Source of the DNA: Dendrobium chrysotoxum
Lineage: Eukaryota > Streptophyta > Magnoliopsida > Asparagales > Orchidaceae
Assembly: GCA_019925795.1 (NCBI GenBank)
Contig: CM034304.1
Coordinates: forward strand, 434,001 to 498,000
Length of the DNA stretch: 64,000 nt
Direction of reading: 5' to 3'
In this document: in pieces, positions 21,744 to 33,225 of the stretch
How the letters are laid out: each line of letters opens with the position of its first letter
Numbering within the stretch: position 1 is the first letter of the stretch
Made by a program: the position numbers and the translations under genes
Notes under the pieces: model-generated
The model's database searches: none
What the model was told of the DNA's origin: nothing
Seen by the model: only the letters and a program-made list of their open reading frames with translations

Positions 21744-22423
21744 CTAGCATCTGAATCTTTGGCCTTTAGTGCCACTATCTTCTCCTTCTTGTGTTCACCT
21801 GCATCAAGTTGCCTTTGGTTTACCCCTTGCTCGTAAGCAATGAGTGATCCAAGTAAGCTGTCAATAGAGTACATATTTAAATCTTTAGATTCAGTGATCG
21901 TAGTAATCTTAGCAATGTAAGAAGCAGACAAACATCTAAGAATTTTGTTCACTCTTTCGTAGTTAGTAAGTTCTCTACCTAAAGCATGCAAAGAGGTAAC
22001 AATCTGAGTGAACCTTGTGTATATTTCTGAAATAGTCTCACTAGACTGTTTGACTTCAGTTGTACCTTCGTATGTTATACGTTATCTATCCCAGATTTCT
22101 TTTCCCGTTGTACAAGTAGAAACATGCATATAGTCTTAAGATTTTAAAGCATAAAAAAAACAGTTCAAGCATTTTGTATTTAACTGTGCTAAATAATGAT
22201 CATTAAATGTCTAATCAGTAAAGGGCAATTCAGTTTTCACATTGTTAATCAATCTAAAAGGTTATTCGTATCCATCCTTAACTAACATCCACATGCGATA
22301 GTCAATCGATTGAAGAAAAATAGACTTACATGTTTTCCAAAAATTGAAGGGAATATTATCAAACAACGGTGGTCTTGTAATTGAATAACCTTCAGCAGTA
22401 TTATGATTGTTACAGTTAGCCAT
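21744..22423 (-). pseudogene. gag 5' fragment, copy A
   Basis: Starts at ATG 22423 (MANCNN), degraded by several stops. It lacks about 50 bp near 22042, bounded by CTAG on both sides, which removes the LLHDYKLFRMKP region. It remains readable as ALGRELTNYERVNKILRCL through AYEQGVNQRQLDAG to KDSDAS, where the copy C LTR takes over at 21743. This is the N-terminal UBN2-like half of gag. It is non-functional. Confidence 0.85.
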
Positions 22424-22465
22424 GGATCAAATTCAAAAGTTTTTTAAACCTAAATTTTGAATCCC

Positions 22466-22477
22466 GCTCTAATATTA
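22466..22477 (-). promoter_or_regulatory. Decayed primer binding site, copy A
   Basis: TAATATTAGAGC on the minus strand, two bases from the 5' LTR, derived from TGGTATCAGAGC by three changes. This agrees with copy A being old. Confidence 0.75.
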
Positions 22478-22479
22478 CT

Positions 22480-24117
22480 TGAAAGTTCGATAGGGATGTT
22501 AAGCCCTAGTGAACTAGTCCCGAGGCTAACCAATAGGGGGGGGTGAATTGGTTATTTAAAAATTTCACAATAATAATGAGAAAATTTTTTCAATACTTAG
22601 CAACGGAGACAATTAAACAATAACGAAAAGATCAATCTCAGATATTTACCCACATAGTTAATATCAAAAAGTAAAGTGCAGAATTGAATAAGAAAAGTAA
22701 ACTAGATTTTATAGTGGTTCGGTCAACTCGACCTACGTCCACTCCCCGGAGCCTCCCCTCTGGGTATTGCACTAAACAAAAAGTGTCTCTCCTTTTGCTC
22801 CCACAGCAAGGCGGAGAAGCCTGTATAAGATCTCCTTCTCAACACACAGTGGGGCAGAGAACCTGACCTCCTTTTGCTTCCTCCTGAAGTAGACATAGAA
22901 CCTTCGAACTCCTTTTGCTTCCACCTGAAGCGGGCAGAGAACCCCAGATCTTCTTGTGAACGATCCTCCCACGATGATCCTCGACTAGACGAAAGACGAC
23001 GAGTGGAGAAGATGACACTGATCCATGCTTGGAGCAACCTTAGTGAATCCCTCACTAACTCCCCCTCATAAGATCCTCTCTCTCTCTCCCAACTCTCTCT
23101 CTCTCTAGGGTTCCTCAACGAAGGAAGATGGCAAAAGATTTTTCTTGTTTCAAGAAAAAGTTCTTTTAAAGGAGGGCTTAAAATTTGCCCTAAATCTCAA
23201 CTGGTCGGCCAAGATCATCCTGTCTGATCTGTTCAAAATCAGCTATTTTAGTCTGGACCATCTGGCTCTTCTAGACGATCAGTAGAAAAAATTGTTCAGA
23301 TCGTCCCATACGATCCCGCGATAGTCCGGGATGATTAGTGTAAATTAAGGAATATCGTCCAGAAGACAGTTCGGGTCGTCCAGAGAAACCTGTGCTGGAT
23401 GACTAAAAAATGGCTTCATTATCCAGGATGATAGAGACATCGTCCTGTATGATTAGTTCAAAAAGTGCACAAATCATCCTGAACACAGTTCGGGATGTAC
23501 AGCTGAAATGCACTAGACGATCATGATCGTCCGGGATGATCCTGCGATTGTCCTGGATGATATGATCATATCAATCAAAAATAAATTGCTTTCCTTAATT
23601 ACCAGATTAATTTAGGCATGATTATACTGAATAATCCAGGATGATACACGTATTGTCCGGGACGATCAGACCAAATAACTTAAAATAAAGACTTGCCTAA
23701 CTTGATCTGGCGGCTGAGAATTTTTAATTTGAGCATATCGACCCGTACGATCCAAAGATCGTCCAGGTTGATCAGCTTAATCAGACCCTGTTAACTTGGT
23801 CGCCCTAATTAGGGTTTCTATTTTTACTGTATCGTCTAGGATGATGTGAATATCATCCAGGATGATCTGAATAAAAAATGAATAGAAACTCTAATTCACT
23901 CAAGCTCTCCCCCTGAGTGTGTGTGTGTGCAAGGCTACTTAGCTAGGGGATCAGTTACATTACAATTGACTCAATAGAAAAAAATCATACATTTGACACA
24001 CTTGGACCCGATCCTGAGTTGGCTTGATTTGCTCGTGATCTTTTGTGCCTGAAACGGGTTAGCCAAGCAAAACACACTGGAAATATGTTTGTCATGATCA
24101 AAACTAGATTTGCAACA
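22480..24117 (-). repeat. Copy A 5' LTR
   Basis: Reverse-strand LTR of 1638 bp, ending TTGCAACA next to the GTCTA duplication. Its palindromes (about 23215-23870) are strongly decayed, mostly CG to CA or TG. A small CT-rich leader and one set of 41-bp units remain. Confidence 0.92.
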
Positions 24118-27100
24118 GTCTAGGGTTTAGGGTTTATGATTTAGTGGTTAGGGTTTTAGGGTTTAGGGTTTAGGATTTTTTAGGGTTTTAGGGTCTAGGA
24201 TTTTCTTAGGGTTTAGGATTTAGGGTTTTTTTTAGGGTTTAATGGTTTAGAGATTTAGGGTTTAAGGTTTAGGATTTAGGGTTTAGTGTTTAAGGTTTTT
24301 AAGGTTTAGGGTTTTTTTTAGTGTTTGGGCGTTAGGGTTTAGGGTTTAGTGTTTTTTTATATATTTTAGATTTAGGGTTTAGGGTTTTAGGGTTTTTTTA
24401 TTCATAGTTTTTAGGGTTTAGGGTTTAGGGTTTGGGGTTTAGCTTTAAGGGTTTTAGGGTTTAGGGTTTTAGGGTTTAGGGTTTTATAGGGTTTTTATGG
24501 TTTAGGGTTTAGGATTTAAAGTTTAGGGTTTAGGGTTTAGGGTTTAGGGTTTAGGGTTTAAGGTTTTTAGGGTTTAGGTTTTTTTTTAGTGTTTAGGCTT
24601 TAGGGTTTAGGGTTTAGGGTTTTTATGTGTTTTTAATGTTTAGGGTTTTCGGTTTAGGGTTTTAGGATTTTTTTTATTAAGAGTTTTTAGGGTTTAGGGT
24701 TTAGGGTTTAGCTTTTATGTTTTTTGGTTTAGGGTTTAGGGTTTGGGGTTTTGAGTTTTTTTTTTTGTGGGTTTTGGGTTTAGGATTTTTTAGTGTTTTT
24801 TTACAATTTTTAAGTTTTACGGTTTAGGGCTTAGGGTTTTAGTGATTTTTTTTAAGTTTTTAGGGGTTTTTTAGGGTTTAAGGGTATTAGGGTTTAGGGT
24901 TTTTTAGGGTTAGGGTTTTTTTTTAAGGTTTTAAGGTTTGGGGTTTAACGGTTTAGGGTTTTAGGTTTTTAGGGCTTAGGGTTATTTTTATGGTTTAGGG
25001 TTTTAGCTTTTAGGGTTTAGGGTTTAGGATTTTTAGGGTTTAGGTTTTAGTGTTTAGTGTTTAGGGTTAAGGGTTTAGGGTTTAGGGTTTAGGGTTTAGG
25101 GGTTTAGGGTTTAGGGTTTAGGGTTTAGGGTTTATGGTTTGGTGATTCAGGTTTTTGGGTTTAGGGTTTTTTAGGGTTTTTGGGTTTTAGGGTTTAGGGT
25201 TTTTTTAGAGTTTAGGGTTTAGGGTTTAGGGCTTGGGGTTTTTTTAGGGTTTTAAAGTTTAGGGTTTTAGGGTTTAAGGTTTTAGGGTTTAGGGTTTAGG
25301 GTTTAAGGCTTAAGGTTTTTAGGGTTTAGGGTTTTTTAGGGTTTTTAGGGTTAATGATTTTTTAGGGTTTTAGGGTATAGGGTTTATAGTTTTTTAGGGT
25401 TTTTGGGGGTTTTTAGTCTTTAGGGTTTAGGGTTATATGGTTTAGGGGGTTTAAGTTTTAGAGATTAGGGTTTTTTTTAAGGTTTTTTAGAGTTTTTGGG
25501 GTTTAGGGTTTAAAGTATTAAGGGTTTTTTTTATGGTTTGGGGTTTAGGGATTAGGGGTTTAGGGTTTAAGTTTTTTAGGGTTTTAGGATTTTAGGGTTA
25601 AGGTTTTTTTTTGGGGTTTAGGGCTTAGTGTTTTTTTAAGGTTTAAGGGTTTAGGGTTTTACGGTTTAGGATTTACGGTTTAGGGTTTTAAGGTTTCTGG
25701 GGTTTACGGTTTAGGGTTTAAGGTTTAGGATTTAGGGTTTAGGGTTTAAGGTTTTTAAGGCTTAGGATTTTTTTTAGTGTTTGGGCTTTAGATTTTTTTT
25801 GGATTTTAAAGATTTAGGGTTTAGGGTTTTAGGGTTTTTTTATTCAAAGTTTTTAGGGTTTAGGGTTTACGGTTTGGGGTTTAGCTTTAAGGGTTTTAGG
25901 GTTTAGGGTTTTGTTGGTTTTTTATGGTTTAGGGTTTAGGGTTTTAGTGTTTTTTTTAAATTTTTTTTAGTGTTTAGGGTTTATGGTTTTTAGGATTTAG
26001 AATTATTTTTAAGGTTTAGGGTTTAACGGTTTAGGGTTAAGGGTGTAGGGTTTATGGTTTTTAGGTTTTAGGGTTATTTTTAGGGTTTAGAGTTTAGCAT
26101 TTAGTGTTTAAGGTTTTATGGGTTTAGGTTTTAGGGTTTAGGGTTTAGGGTTGAGGGTTTAGGGTTTAGGGTTTTTAGGGATTTAGGGTTTACTGTTTAT
26201 GGTTTAGGGTTTAGGTTTTAGGGTTTAGGGTTTTGGGTTTAGTGGTTAGGGTTTTAGGGTTTTAGGTTTTTTAGGGTTTTAGGTTTTTATGGTTTAGTAT
26301 TTTTTTAGGGTTTAGGGTTTTTTTACAATTTTAGGGTTTTAGTGTGTAGGGTTTAGGATTTTAGGGTTTAGGATTTATGGTTTAGGGTTTAGGGTTTAGG
26401 GTTTAAGATTTTTAGGGTTTAGGGTTTAGGGTTTTTTAGGGTATTTAGGGTTTAGGGTTTTAAGGTTTTTTTTTTTGGTTTTTAGGGTAAGGGGTTTAGG
26501 GTTTACAGTTTTTTAGGGTTTAGGGTTTAGGGTTTAAGGTTTTTATGGTTTAGGGTTTAGGGTTTTTAGGGTTTAGTGGTTAGTTTTTTTTAGGGTTTTT
26601 AGAAAATAGAGTTTATTGTTTTTTAGGGTTTTTTTAGGGTTTTTATGGTTTAGGGTTTAGGGGGTTTAGGTTTTAGGGTTTAGGGTTTTTCTTAAGTTTT
26701 AGGGTTTAGGGTTTAGGGTTGAGGGTTTAGGGTTTAGGGTTTTTAGGGATTTAGGGTTTAGTGTTTATGGTTTAGTGTTTAGGTTTTAGGGTTTAGGGTT
26801 TTGGGTTTAGTGGTTAGGGTTTTAGGGTTTCAGGTTTTTTAGGGTTTTAGGTTTTTATGGTTTAGTGTTTTTTTAGGGTTTAGGGTTTTTTTACGGTTTT
26901 AGGGTTTTAGGTTGTAGGGTTTAGGGTTTTTGGGTTTAGGATTTATGGTTTAGGGTTTAGGGTTTAGGGTTTAAGATTTTTAGGGTTTTTTAGGGTATTT
27001 AGGGTTTATGATTTTAAGGTTTTTTTTTTTTTGATTTTTAGGGTATAGGGTTTAGGGTTTACAGTTTTTTAGGGTTTAGGGTTTAGGGTTTATGGTTTTT

Positions 27101-30100
27101 ATGGTTTAGGGTTTAGGGTTTTTTAGGGATTTTAGGGTTTAGTGATAAGGGTTTTTTAGGGTTTTTAGGGTATAGAGTTTATTATTTTTTAGTGTTTTTA
27201 GGGTTTAGGGGGTTTAGGGGGTTTAGGTTTTAGGGTTTAGGGTTTTTTTTAGGGTTTTTAGGGTATTTAGGGTTTAGGGTTTAGTCTTTAGAGTATTAAG
27301 GGTTTTTTTAAGGTCTTTAGGGTTTAGGGTTTAGGGCTTAGGGGTTTAGGATCTAAGGTTTTTTAGGGTTTTAGGGTTTTAGGGTTAAGGCTTTTTTTGG
27401 GGTTTAGGGTTATGGGTTTTTTTTAGGGTTTAAGGGTTTAGGGTTTTACGATTTAGGGTTTAAGGTTTAAGGTTTAAGGTTTCTGGTGATTAGGGTTTTT
27501 TTTTCGAGTTTAGGGTGTAGGTTTAGGGTTTTAGTGTTTGGGGTTTAGGGTTTTTAGGGTTTAGGGTTTAGGGTTTAGGGTTTAAGATTTTTATGGATTT
27601 AGGGTTAAGAGTTTAGGGTTTAGGGTTTACGGTTTAGGGATTAGTGGTTCGGGTTTTAGGGTTTAGGGTTTATGAATTTTTAGGTTTTAGGGTTTAGAGT
27701 TTTTTTAGGGTTTAGGATTTAGGGTTTTTTTTTAGGTTTTAGGGTTTCGGGATTTAGGGTTTGGGGTTTAGGGTTTAGGGTTTAGTGTTCAAGGTTTTTA
27801 GGGTTTACGGTTTTTTTTAGTGTTTAGGCTTTAGGGTTTAGGGTTAAGTGTTTTTTTTGGTTTTTAAGGTTTAGGGTTTAGGGTTTTAGGTTTTTTTTAT
27901 TCAGAGTTTTTAGGGTTTACGATTTAGGGTTTAGGGTTTAGCTTTTAGGGTTTTAGGATTTAGGATTTTAGGGTTTTTTTTAGGGTTTAGGGTTTAGGGT
28001 TTTGTAGGGTTTTTATGGTTTAGGGTTTAGGATTTAGGGTTTAGGTTTTACGGTTTAGTGGTTAGGGTTTTAGGGTTATGGTTTTGGATTTTTAAGGGTT
28101 TTAGGGTTTTAGGGTCTAGAATTTTTTTAGGGTTTAGAATTTAGGGTTTTTTTTAGGGATTAAGGGTTTAGGGATTTAGGGTTTAAGCTTTAGGATTTAG
28201 GGTTTAGGGTTTAAGGTTTTTAAGGTTTAGGGTTTTTTTTAGTGTTGGGGCTTTAGGGTTTAGGGTTTAGTGTTTTTTTGGATTTTTAAGATTTAGGGTT
28301 TTTTTTATTCAAAGTTTTTAGGGTTTAGGGTTTAGGGTTTGGGGTTTAGCTTGAAGGGTTTTAGGGTTTAGGGTTTTAGGGTTTAGGGTTTTGTAGGGTT
28401 TTTATGGTTTAGGGTTTAGGGTTTTAGGGTTTTTTTTTAATGGTTTTTAGTGTTTAGGGTTTATGGTTTTTAGGGTTTATAATTATTTTTAGGGTTTAGG
28501 GTTTTACGGTTTAGGGTTAAGGGTGTAGGGTTTATGGTTTTTAGGGTTGAGGGTTTATTTTAGGGTTTAGGGTTTAGGGTTTAGTGTTTAGGGTTTTACG
28601 GGTTTAGGTTTTAGGGTTTAGGGTTTAGGGTTTAGGGTTTAGGGTATTTGGTCTAGGGTTTAGGTTTTAGGGTTTAAGGGTTTAGGGTTTAGTGGTTAGG
28701 GTTTTAAGGTTTAGGGTTTCGGGTATTTTAGGGTTTTAAGTTTTTATGGTTTAGGGTTTTTTTAGGGTTTAGGGTTTAGGGATTGTTATATGGTTTTAGG
28801 GTTTAGGGTTTTAGGGTTTAGGATTTATGGTTTAGGGTTTAGGGTTTAGGGTTTAGATTTTTAGGGTTTAGGGTTTAGGGTTTTTTAGGGTATTTAGGGT
28901 TTAGGGTTTAGGGGTTTAAGGTTTTTTTTTTATGGTTTTTAAGGTATAGGGTTTAGGGTTTAGAGTTTTTATGGTTTAAGGTTTAGGGTTTAGGGTTTAA
29001 GGTTTTTATGGTTTAGGGTTTACGGTTTTTATATTTTTATAGGGTATAGTGGTTAGTTTTTTTAGGGTTTTTAGAAAATAGAGTTTATTGTTTTTTAGGG
29101 TTTTTTTTAGGGTTTTTATGGTTTAAGGTTTAGGGGGTTTAGGTTTTAGGGTTTAGGGTTTTTCTTAGGGTTTAGGGTTTTTAGGGATTTAGGGTTTAGG
29201 GTATATGGTTTAGGGTTTAGGTTTTAGGGTTTAGGGTTTAGGGTTTAGTTGGTAGGGTTTTAGGGTTTAGGGTTTCGGGTTTTATAGGGTTTTAAGTTTT
29301 TATGGTTTAGGGTTTTTTTAGGGTTTAGGGTTTAGGGTTTAGGGATTGTTATATGGTTTTAGGGTTTAGGATTTATGGTTTAGGGTTTAGGGTTTAGTGT
29401 TTATGATTTTTAGGGTTTAGGGTTTAGGGTTTTTTAGGATATTTAGGGTTTAGGGTTTAGGGGTTTAAGGTTTTTTTTTATGGTTTTTAAGGTATAGGGT
29501 TTAGGGTTTAGAGTTTTTTAGGGTTTGGGGTTTAGGGTTTAGGGTTTAAGTTTTTTATGGTTTAGGGTTTAGGATTTTTTAGGGTTTTTAGGGTTTAGTG
29601 GTTAGGGTTTTTTAGGGTTTTTAGAAAATAGAGTTTATTGTTTTTTAGGGTTTTATTAGGGTTTTTATGGTTTAGGGTTTAGGGGGTTTAGGTTTTAGGG
29701 TTTTGGGTTTTTTTAGGGTTTTTTAGGGTATTTAGGGTTTAGGGTTTAGTGTTTAGAGTATTAAGGGTTTTTTTTAGAGTATTTAGGGTTTAGGGTTTAG
29801 GATTTAGGGGTTTAGGGTTTAAGGTTTTTTAGGGTTTTAGGGTTTTAGGGTTAAGGCTTTTTTTGGGGTTTAGGGTTATGGGTTTTTTTTAGGGTTTAAG
29901 GGTTTAGGGTTTTAGGGTTTAAGGTTTAAGGTTTCTAGTGTTTAGGGTTTTTTTTCGAGTTTAGGGTGTAGGTTTAGGGTTTTAGGGTTTGGGGTTTAGG
30001 TTTTTAGGGTTTAGGGTTTAGGGTTTAGGGTTTAAGGTTTTTAGGGATTTAGGGTTTTGAGTTTAGGGTTTAGGGTTTAAGCTTTAGGGATTAGTGGTTC

Positions 30101-31402
30101 GGGTTTTAGGGTTTAGGGTTTAGGATTTTTTAGGGTTTTAGGGTTTAGGGTTTTTTTAGGGTTTAGGATTTAGGGTTTTTTTTAGGGTATTAGGGTTTAG
30201 GGATTTGGGGTTTGGGGTTTAGGGTTTAGGATTTAGTGTTTAAGGTTTTTAGGGTTTAGGATTTTTTTTTAGTGTTTAGGCTTTAGGGTTTAGGGTTTAG
30301 TGTTTTTTTGGGTTTTTAAGGTTTAGGGTTTAGAGTTTTAGGGTTTTTTTTATTCAGAGTTTTTAGGGTTTACGATTTAGGGTTTAGGGTTTAGCTTTTA
30401 GGGTTTTAGGTTTTAGTGTTTTAGGGTTTTTTTTAGGGTTTACGGTTTAGGGTTTTGTAGGGTTTTTATGGTTTAGGGTTAAGGATTTTAGGGTTTTTTT
30501 AAAAGGTTTTTGGGGTTTAGGGTTTATGGTTTTTAGGGTTTAGGGTTATTTTTAGGGTTTAGGGTTTTACGATTTAGGGTTTATGGTTTTTAGGGTTTAG
30601 GGTTACTTTTAGGATTTTGGGTTTATGCTTTAAGGTTTTTAGTGTTTAAGGTTTTAGGGTTTAGGGTTTAGGGTTTAGGGTTTAGTGTTTAGGGTTTCTA
30701 GGGATTTAGGGTTTAGGGTATATGGTTTAGGGTTTAGGTTTTAGGGTTTAGTGTTTTAGTGTTTAGGGTTTAGGGTTTAGTGGTTAGGATTTTAAGGTTT
30801 AGGGTTTAGGGCTTAGGGATTAGTGGTTTGGCTTTTTAGGGTTTAGGGTTATAGGATTTTTTTTAAGGTTCTTTTGTTTTAGGGTTTAGGGTTTCTTAAG
30901 GTTTAAGTGTTTTATGGTTGAGGGTTTTTTTAGGGTTTTAGGGTTTAGGGTTTTATGATTTAGGGTTTTAGGGTTTAGGGTTTAGGGTTTATGGATTTCA
31001 GGGCTTAGGGTTATTTTTAGGGTTTAGGGTTAAGGGTTTAGGGTTTAGGGTTTAGTATTTTAGGGTTTAGGGTTTAGGGTTTAGGTTTAGGGTTTAGGGT
31101 TTTTAGGGCTTAGGGTTATGTTTAGGGTTTAGGGGTTAGGGTTTTGGGTTTAGGGTTTTAGGGTTTAGGGTTTTTTTGGGTTTTTGGGTTTTAGGGTTTA
31201 GGTTCTTTTTAGGGTTTAGGGTTTAGGGTATTTTTTTAAGGTTTTTAGGGTTTAGTGTTTAGGGTTTAGGGTTTAGGGTTTAGGGTTTATGGTGTTGGTT
31301 TAGGGTTTTAGGGTTTATTGTTTAGGGTTTTTGGGGTTTAGGGTTTAGGGTTTATGGTTTTTAGGAATTTAGGGTTTAGGGTTTAGGGTTTATGGTTTAC
31401 GA
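24118..31402 (+). repeat. Degenerate telomere-like TTTAGGG array with higher-order repeats (main block)
   Basis: About 7.3 kb of TTTAGGG-type units on the plus strand, beginning with the right GTCTA copy (24118-24122). Long-range order is visible: the landmark TATTCA(A/G)AG sits at 25841, 27898, 28306 and 30351, giving steps of 2465 (25841 to 28306) and 2453 bp (27898 to 30351). A CGAGTTTAGGGTGTAGG landmark at about 27505 and 29956 gives 2.45 kb as well. The first 1.1 kb from 24.6 kb repeats 1-1186. No genes are seen. Confidence 0.9.
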
Positions 31403-31414
31403 TTTTTTTTTTTT
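31403..31414 (-). other. LINE poly(A) tail
   Basis: Run of 12 T on the plus strand, that is, A on the element strand. It follows the conserved LINE end GAGGGTTTTAACC and borders array sequence. Confidence 0.85.
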
Positions 31415-32349
31415 GGTTAAAACCCTCTGTTGGGGGCTTCGCGTTTATTAAAAAAAAAAGATTACACAAAGTCTTTAAAAGGACTAAAGGCTCAACTAAA
31501 ATTGCTCAAAGAGCTACAATAAAAGAAAAAAGAAACCTAAAGAGCCTAAAGTCCTTATCTAGTTATAAAGAGAAATAAAAAAGAAATCCAAAAGGCTACA
31601 AGAAAAACTAAGCCAAAAGAACATAGCCAAACAGCCTCCAAAGGGCAAAGAAAGGAAGAACTCCACCAAAGACCTAAGAAGCCACCAGCCTTCCCTATGA
31701 AAAAGAAGAGCAAATTAACCTGCATAGCTGCCAACAACTAAACAAAAGAAATTAGATAACATAACAACAAGAAAATAATAAGAGAGAAGAAATCAAGCTT
31801 GAGTAATGTTTGAGGAATTGAGTAAATTGGCTCAGGATAATAAAGTCTCAGATAATCATTTATGGAAGAACTAAAATACCAGAGATCTCCAATAAATGGC
31901 AAAAGAGAGCAGCACTTAATCAGAACCACAACAATAGCCACCAAAATGTAAATACAGAAAACACCCATTTTCCCACACCCACCACCAAAGCACCAAACCC
32001 CTCACCATCCAGCAAACATCACAGCAAGAACTAAGCAACACCACGAACACCATAACACCAACACCCGAAATCCTCCACCAAAGCAGGTCCAACAACCAAC
32101 TAGCAACAACAAAACAAACAACCCAAAGAAAAGCCAACAAAGGAGCAACCTCATAACCCGACAACAAGAGGCCCTCTAAAAAACCCCACAGAAACCAACA
32201 ACCAATAAAACCACCAATCCTAATAAACACCAAAACCATAAACTAAGAGAAATGGCAAAAGAATCCTTCCATAAAAATATTAAAAGAAACCAACATCATT
32301 GCCAAGCTCAAACAAAAACTCAAACCACAAGCAATATGCAGCATACTAA
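31415..32349 (-). other. LINE 3' untranslated region
   Basis: GT-rich on the element strand. It contains open frames of 60-107 codons rich in Leu, Val and Trp without any family feature; I treat them as chance. AATAAACGCGAAGCCCCC near the end is typical of the plant LINE terminus. Confidence 0.6.
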
Positions 32350-33225
32350 TTACTTGGAACGAATATAAGGAAGACCAGCTTTGTCAAGATTAATAAGCCC
32401 TCTTAGCAAAAAAGGAATATCCAAACTAGAGAAAACAGTAAATTGCTGAAACTTAGCTCCCATTTTAGCCAAAAAATCTGCACAAGAGTTATCTTCTCTC
32501 CAAATATGAGAAAACTTAAAATCTAAATGAGAAAGCATTCTTTTAATGTCTTTAATAACATAATAGTTATCATAACTACCAAAATTATTGTGTAAGATAA
32601 ATTGAATAACTAAAAGAGCATCAACTTCAATCCAAACTCTAAAAAACACTTTAGACAGACAAATTTGTAGAGCTCTATGAATAGCCATAAATTCAGCACC
32701 AATAGCTATACAGTTAGACATAGGGGAAGCAAAAGCAAGAATCATATTCCCTTTATATTCTCTAAAAATGCCACCAAAACAAGAATTATCCTTGTTCATA
32801 GAACCGTCCGTATTAACTTTAATGAAATTTTCAACAGGTTTTTTCCAAATAACAAATTTAAAACAAACCTCATTAAAGTTTTCCAACAGATTGCTATTTA
32901 ACTTCTTCATAACAAACTTACAACCACGGAATTGGAAATTCTTGATTAAACCAGCCTTAAAAAAACAATTTATTTTATCCAGAGTTCTAGGAATAATCCT
33001 CTTATGGTTCATATGAATATTCCTATACTTAGCATCATTCCTATCCATCCAAATGACCCATATAAGACAAACAACCATGATAATTTTAATATGAATTTTT
33101 GAAGTTTTGTGAAAAATAACATTGAGAAAATGATTAAAAGTCAAATGGCCAGTAAAACAATTAGTATTAAAAAAATTATCATACCACAGCCAAACTCTAG
33201 TAGCTATAGAACCATTAACAAACAC
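32350..33225 (-). pseudogene. LINE ORF2 C-terminal RNase H domain (open frame)
   Basis: Open frame of 291 codons ending at TAA 32352-32350. The RNase H acidic residues are all present: Asp140 (KVNTDGS), Glu178 (GAEFMAIHRAL), Asp202 (IEVDALLVI) and Asp250 (REDNSCADFLA). The first 60 residues (VWLWYDNFF, VIWMDRNDAKY) are the linker after the zinc-binding region, whose KCQCCFHIENINHVF residues lie just upstream (about 33223-33270). The domain is intact while the upstream RT is not, so this is the preserved tail of a dead ORF. Confidence 0.8.

Larger units (their letters stand above)
1187..24117 (-). mobile_element. Copy A: Sirevirus-type Ty1-copia retrotransposon, family 1, interrupted
   Basis: Minus-strand LTR retrotransposon with both LTRs (1187-2805 and 22480-24117), flanked by GTCTA. 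In element order it keeps the 5' LTR, a degraded primer site, a 5' gag fragment (22423-21744), the 3' end of pol (6871-6154), the spacer, ORF2 and the polypurine tract. The region 6872-21743 is foreign: copy B, then copy C. The gag C-terminus, protease, integrase and most RT are missing. Order gag-protease-integrase-RT-RNase H, the AAAAAGGGGGAGAT polypurine tract and the extra 3' ORF place it in the Sirevirus lineage. It is the oldest layer of the left nest and cannot be autonomous. Confidence 0.88.

Noticed and set aside
31555..32239. Leu/Val/Trp-rich frames that look like membrane proteins in the LINE tail
   Set aside because: They lie in the GT-rich LINE 3' untranslated region, overlap in several frames and lack a plausible start context. 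Low-complexity composition explains the hydrophobicity.
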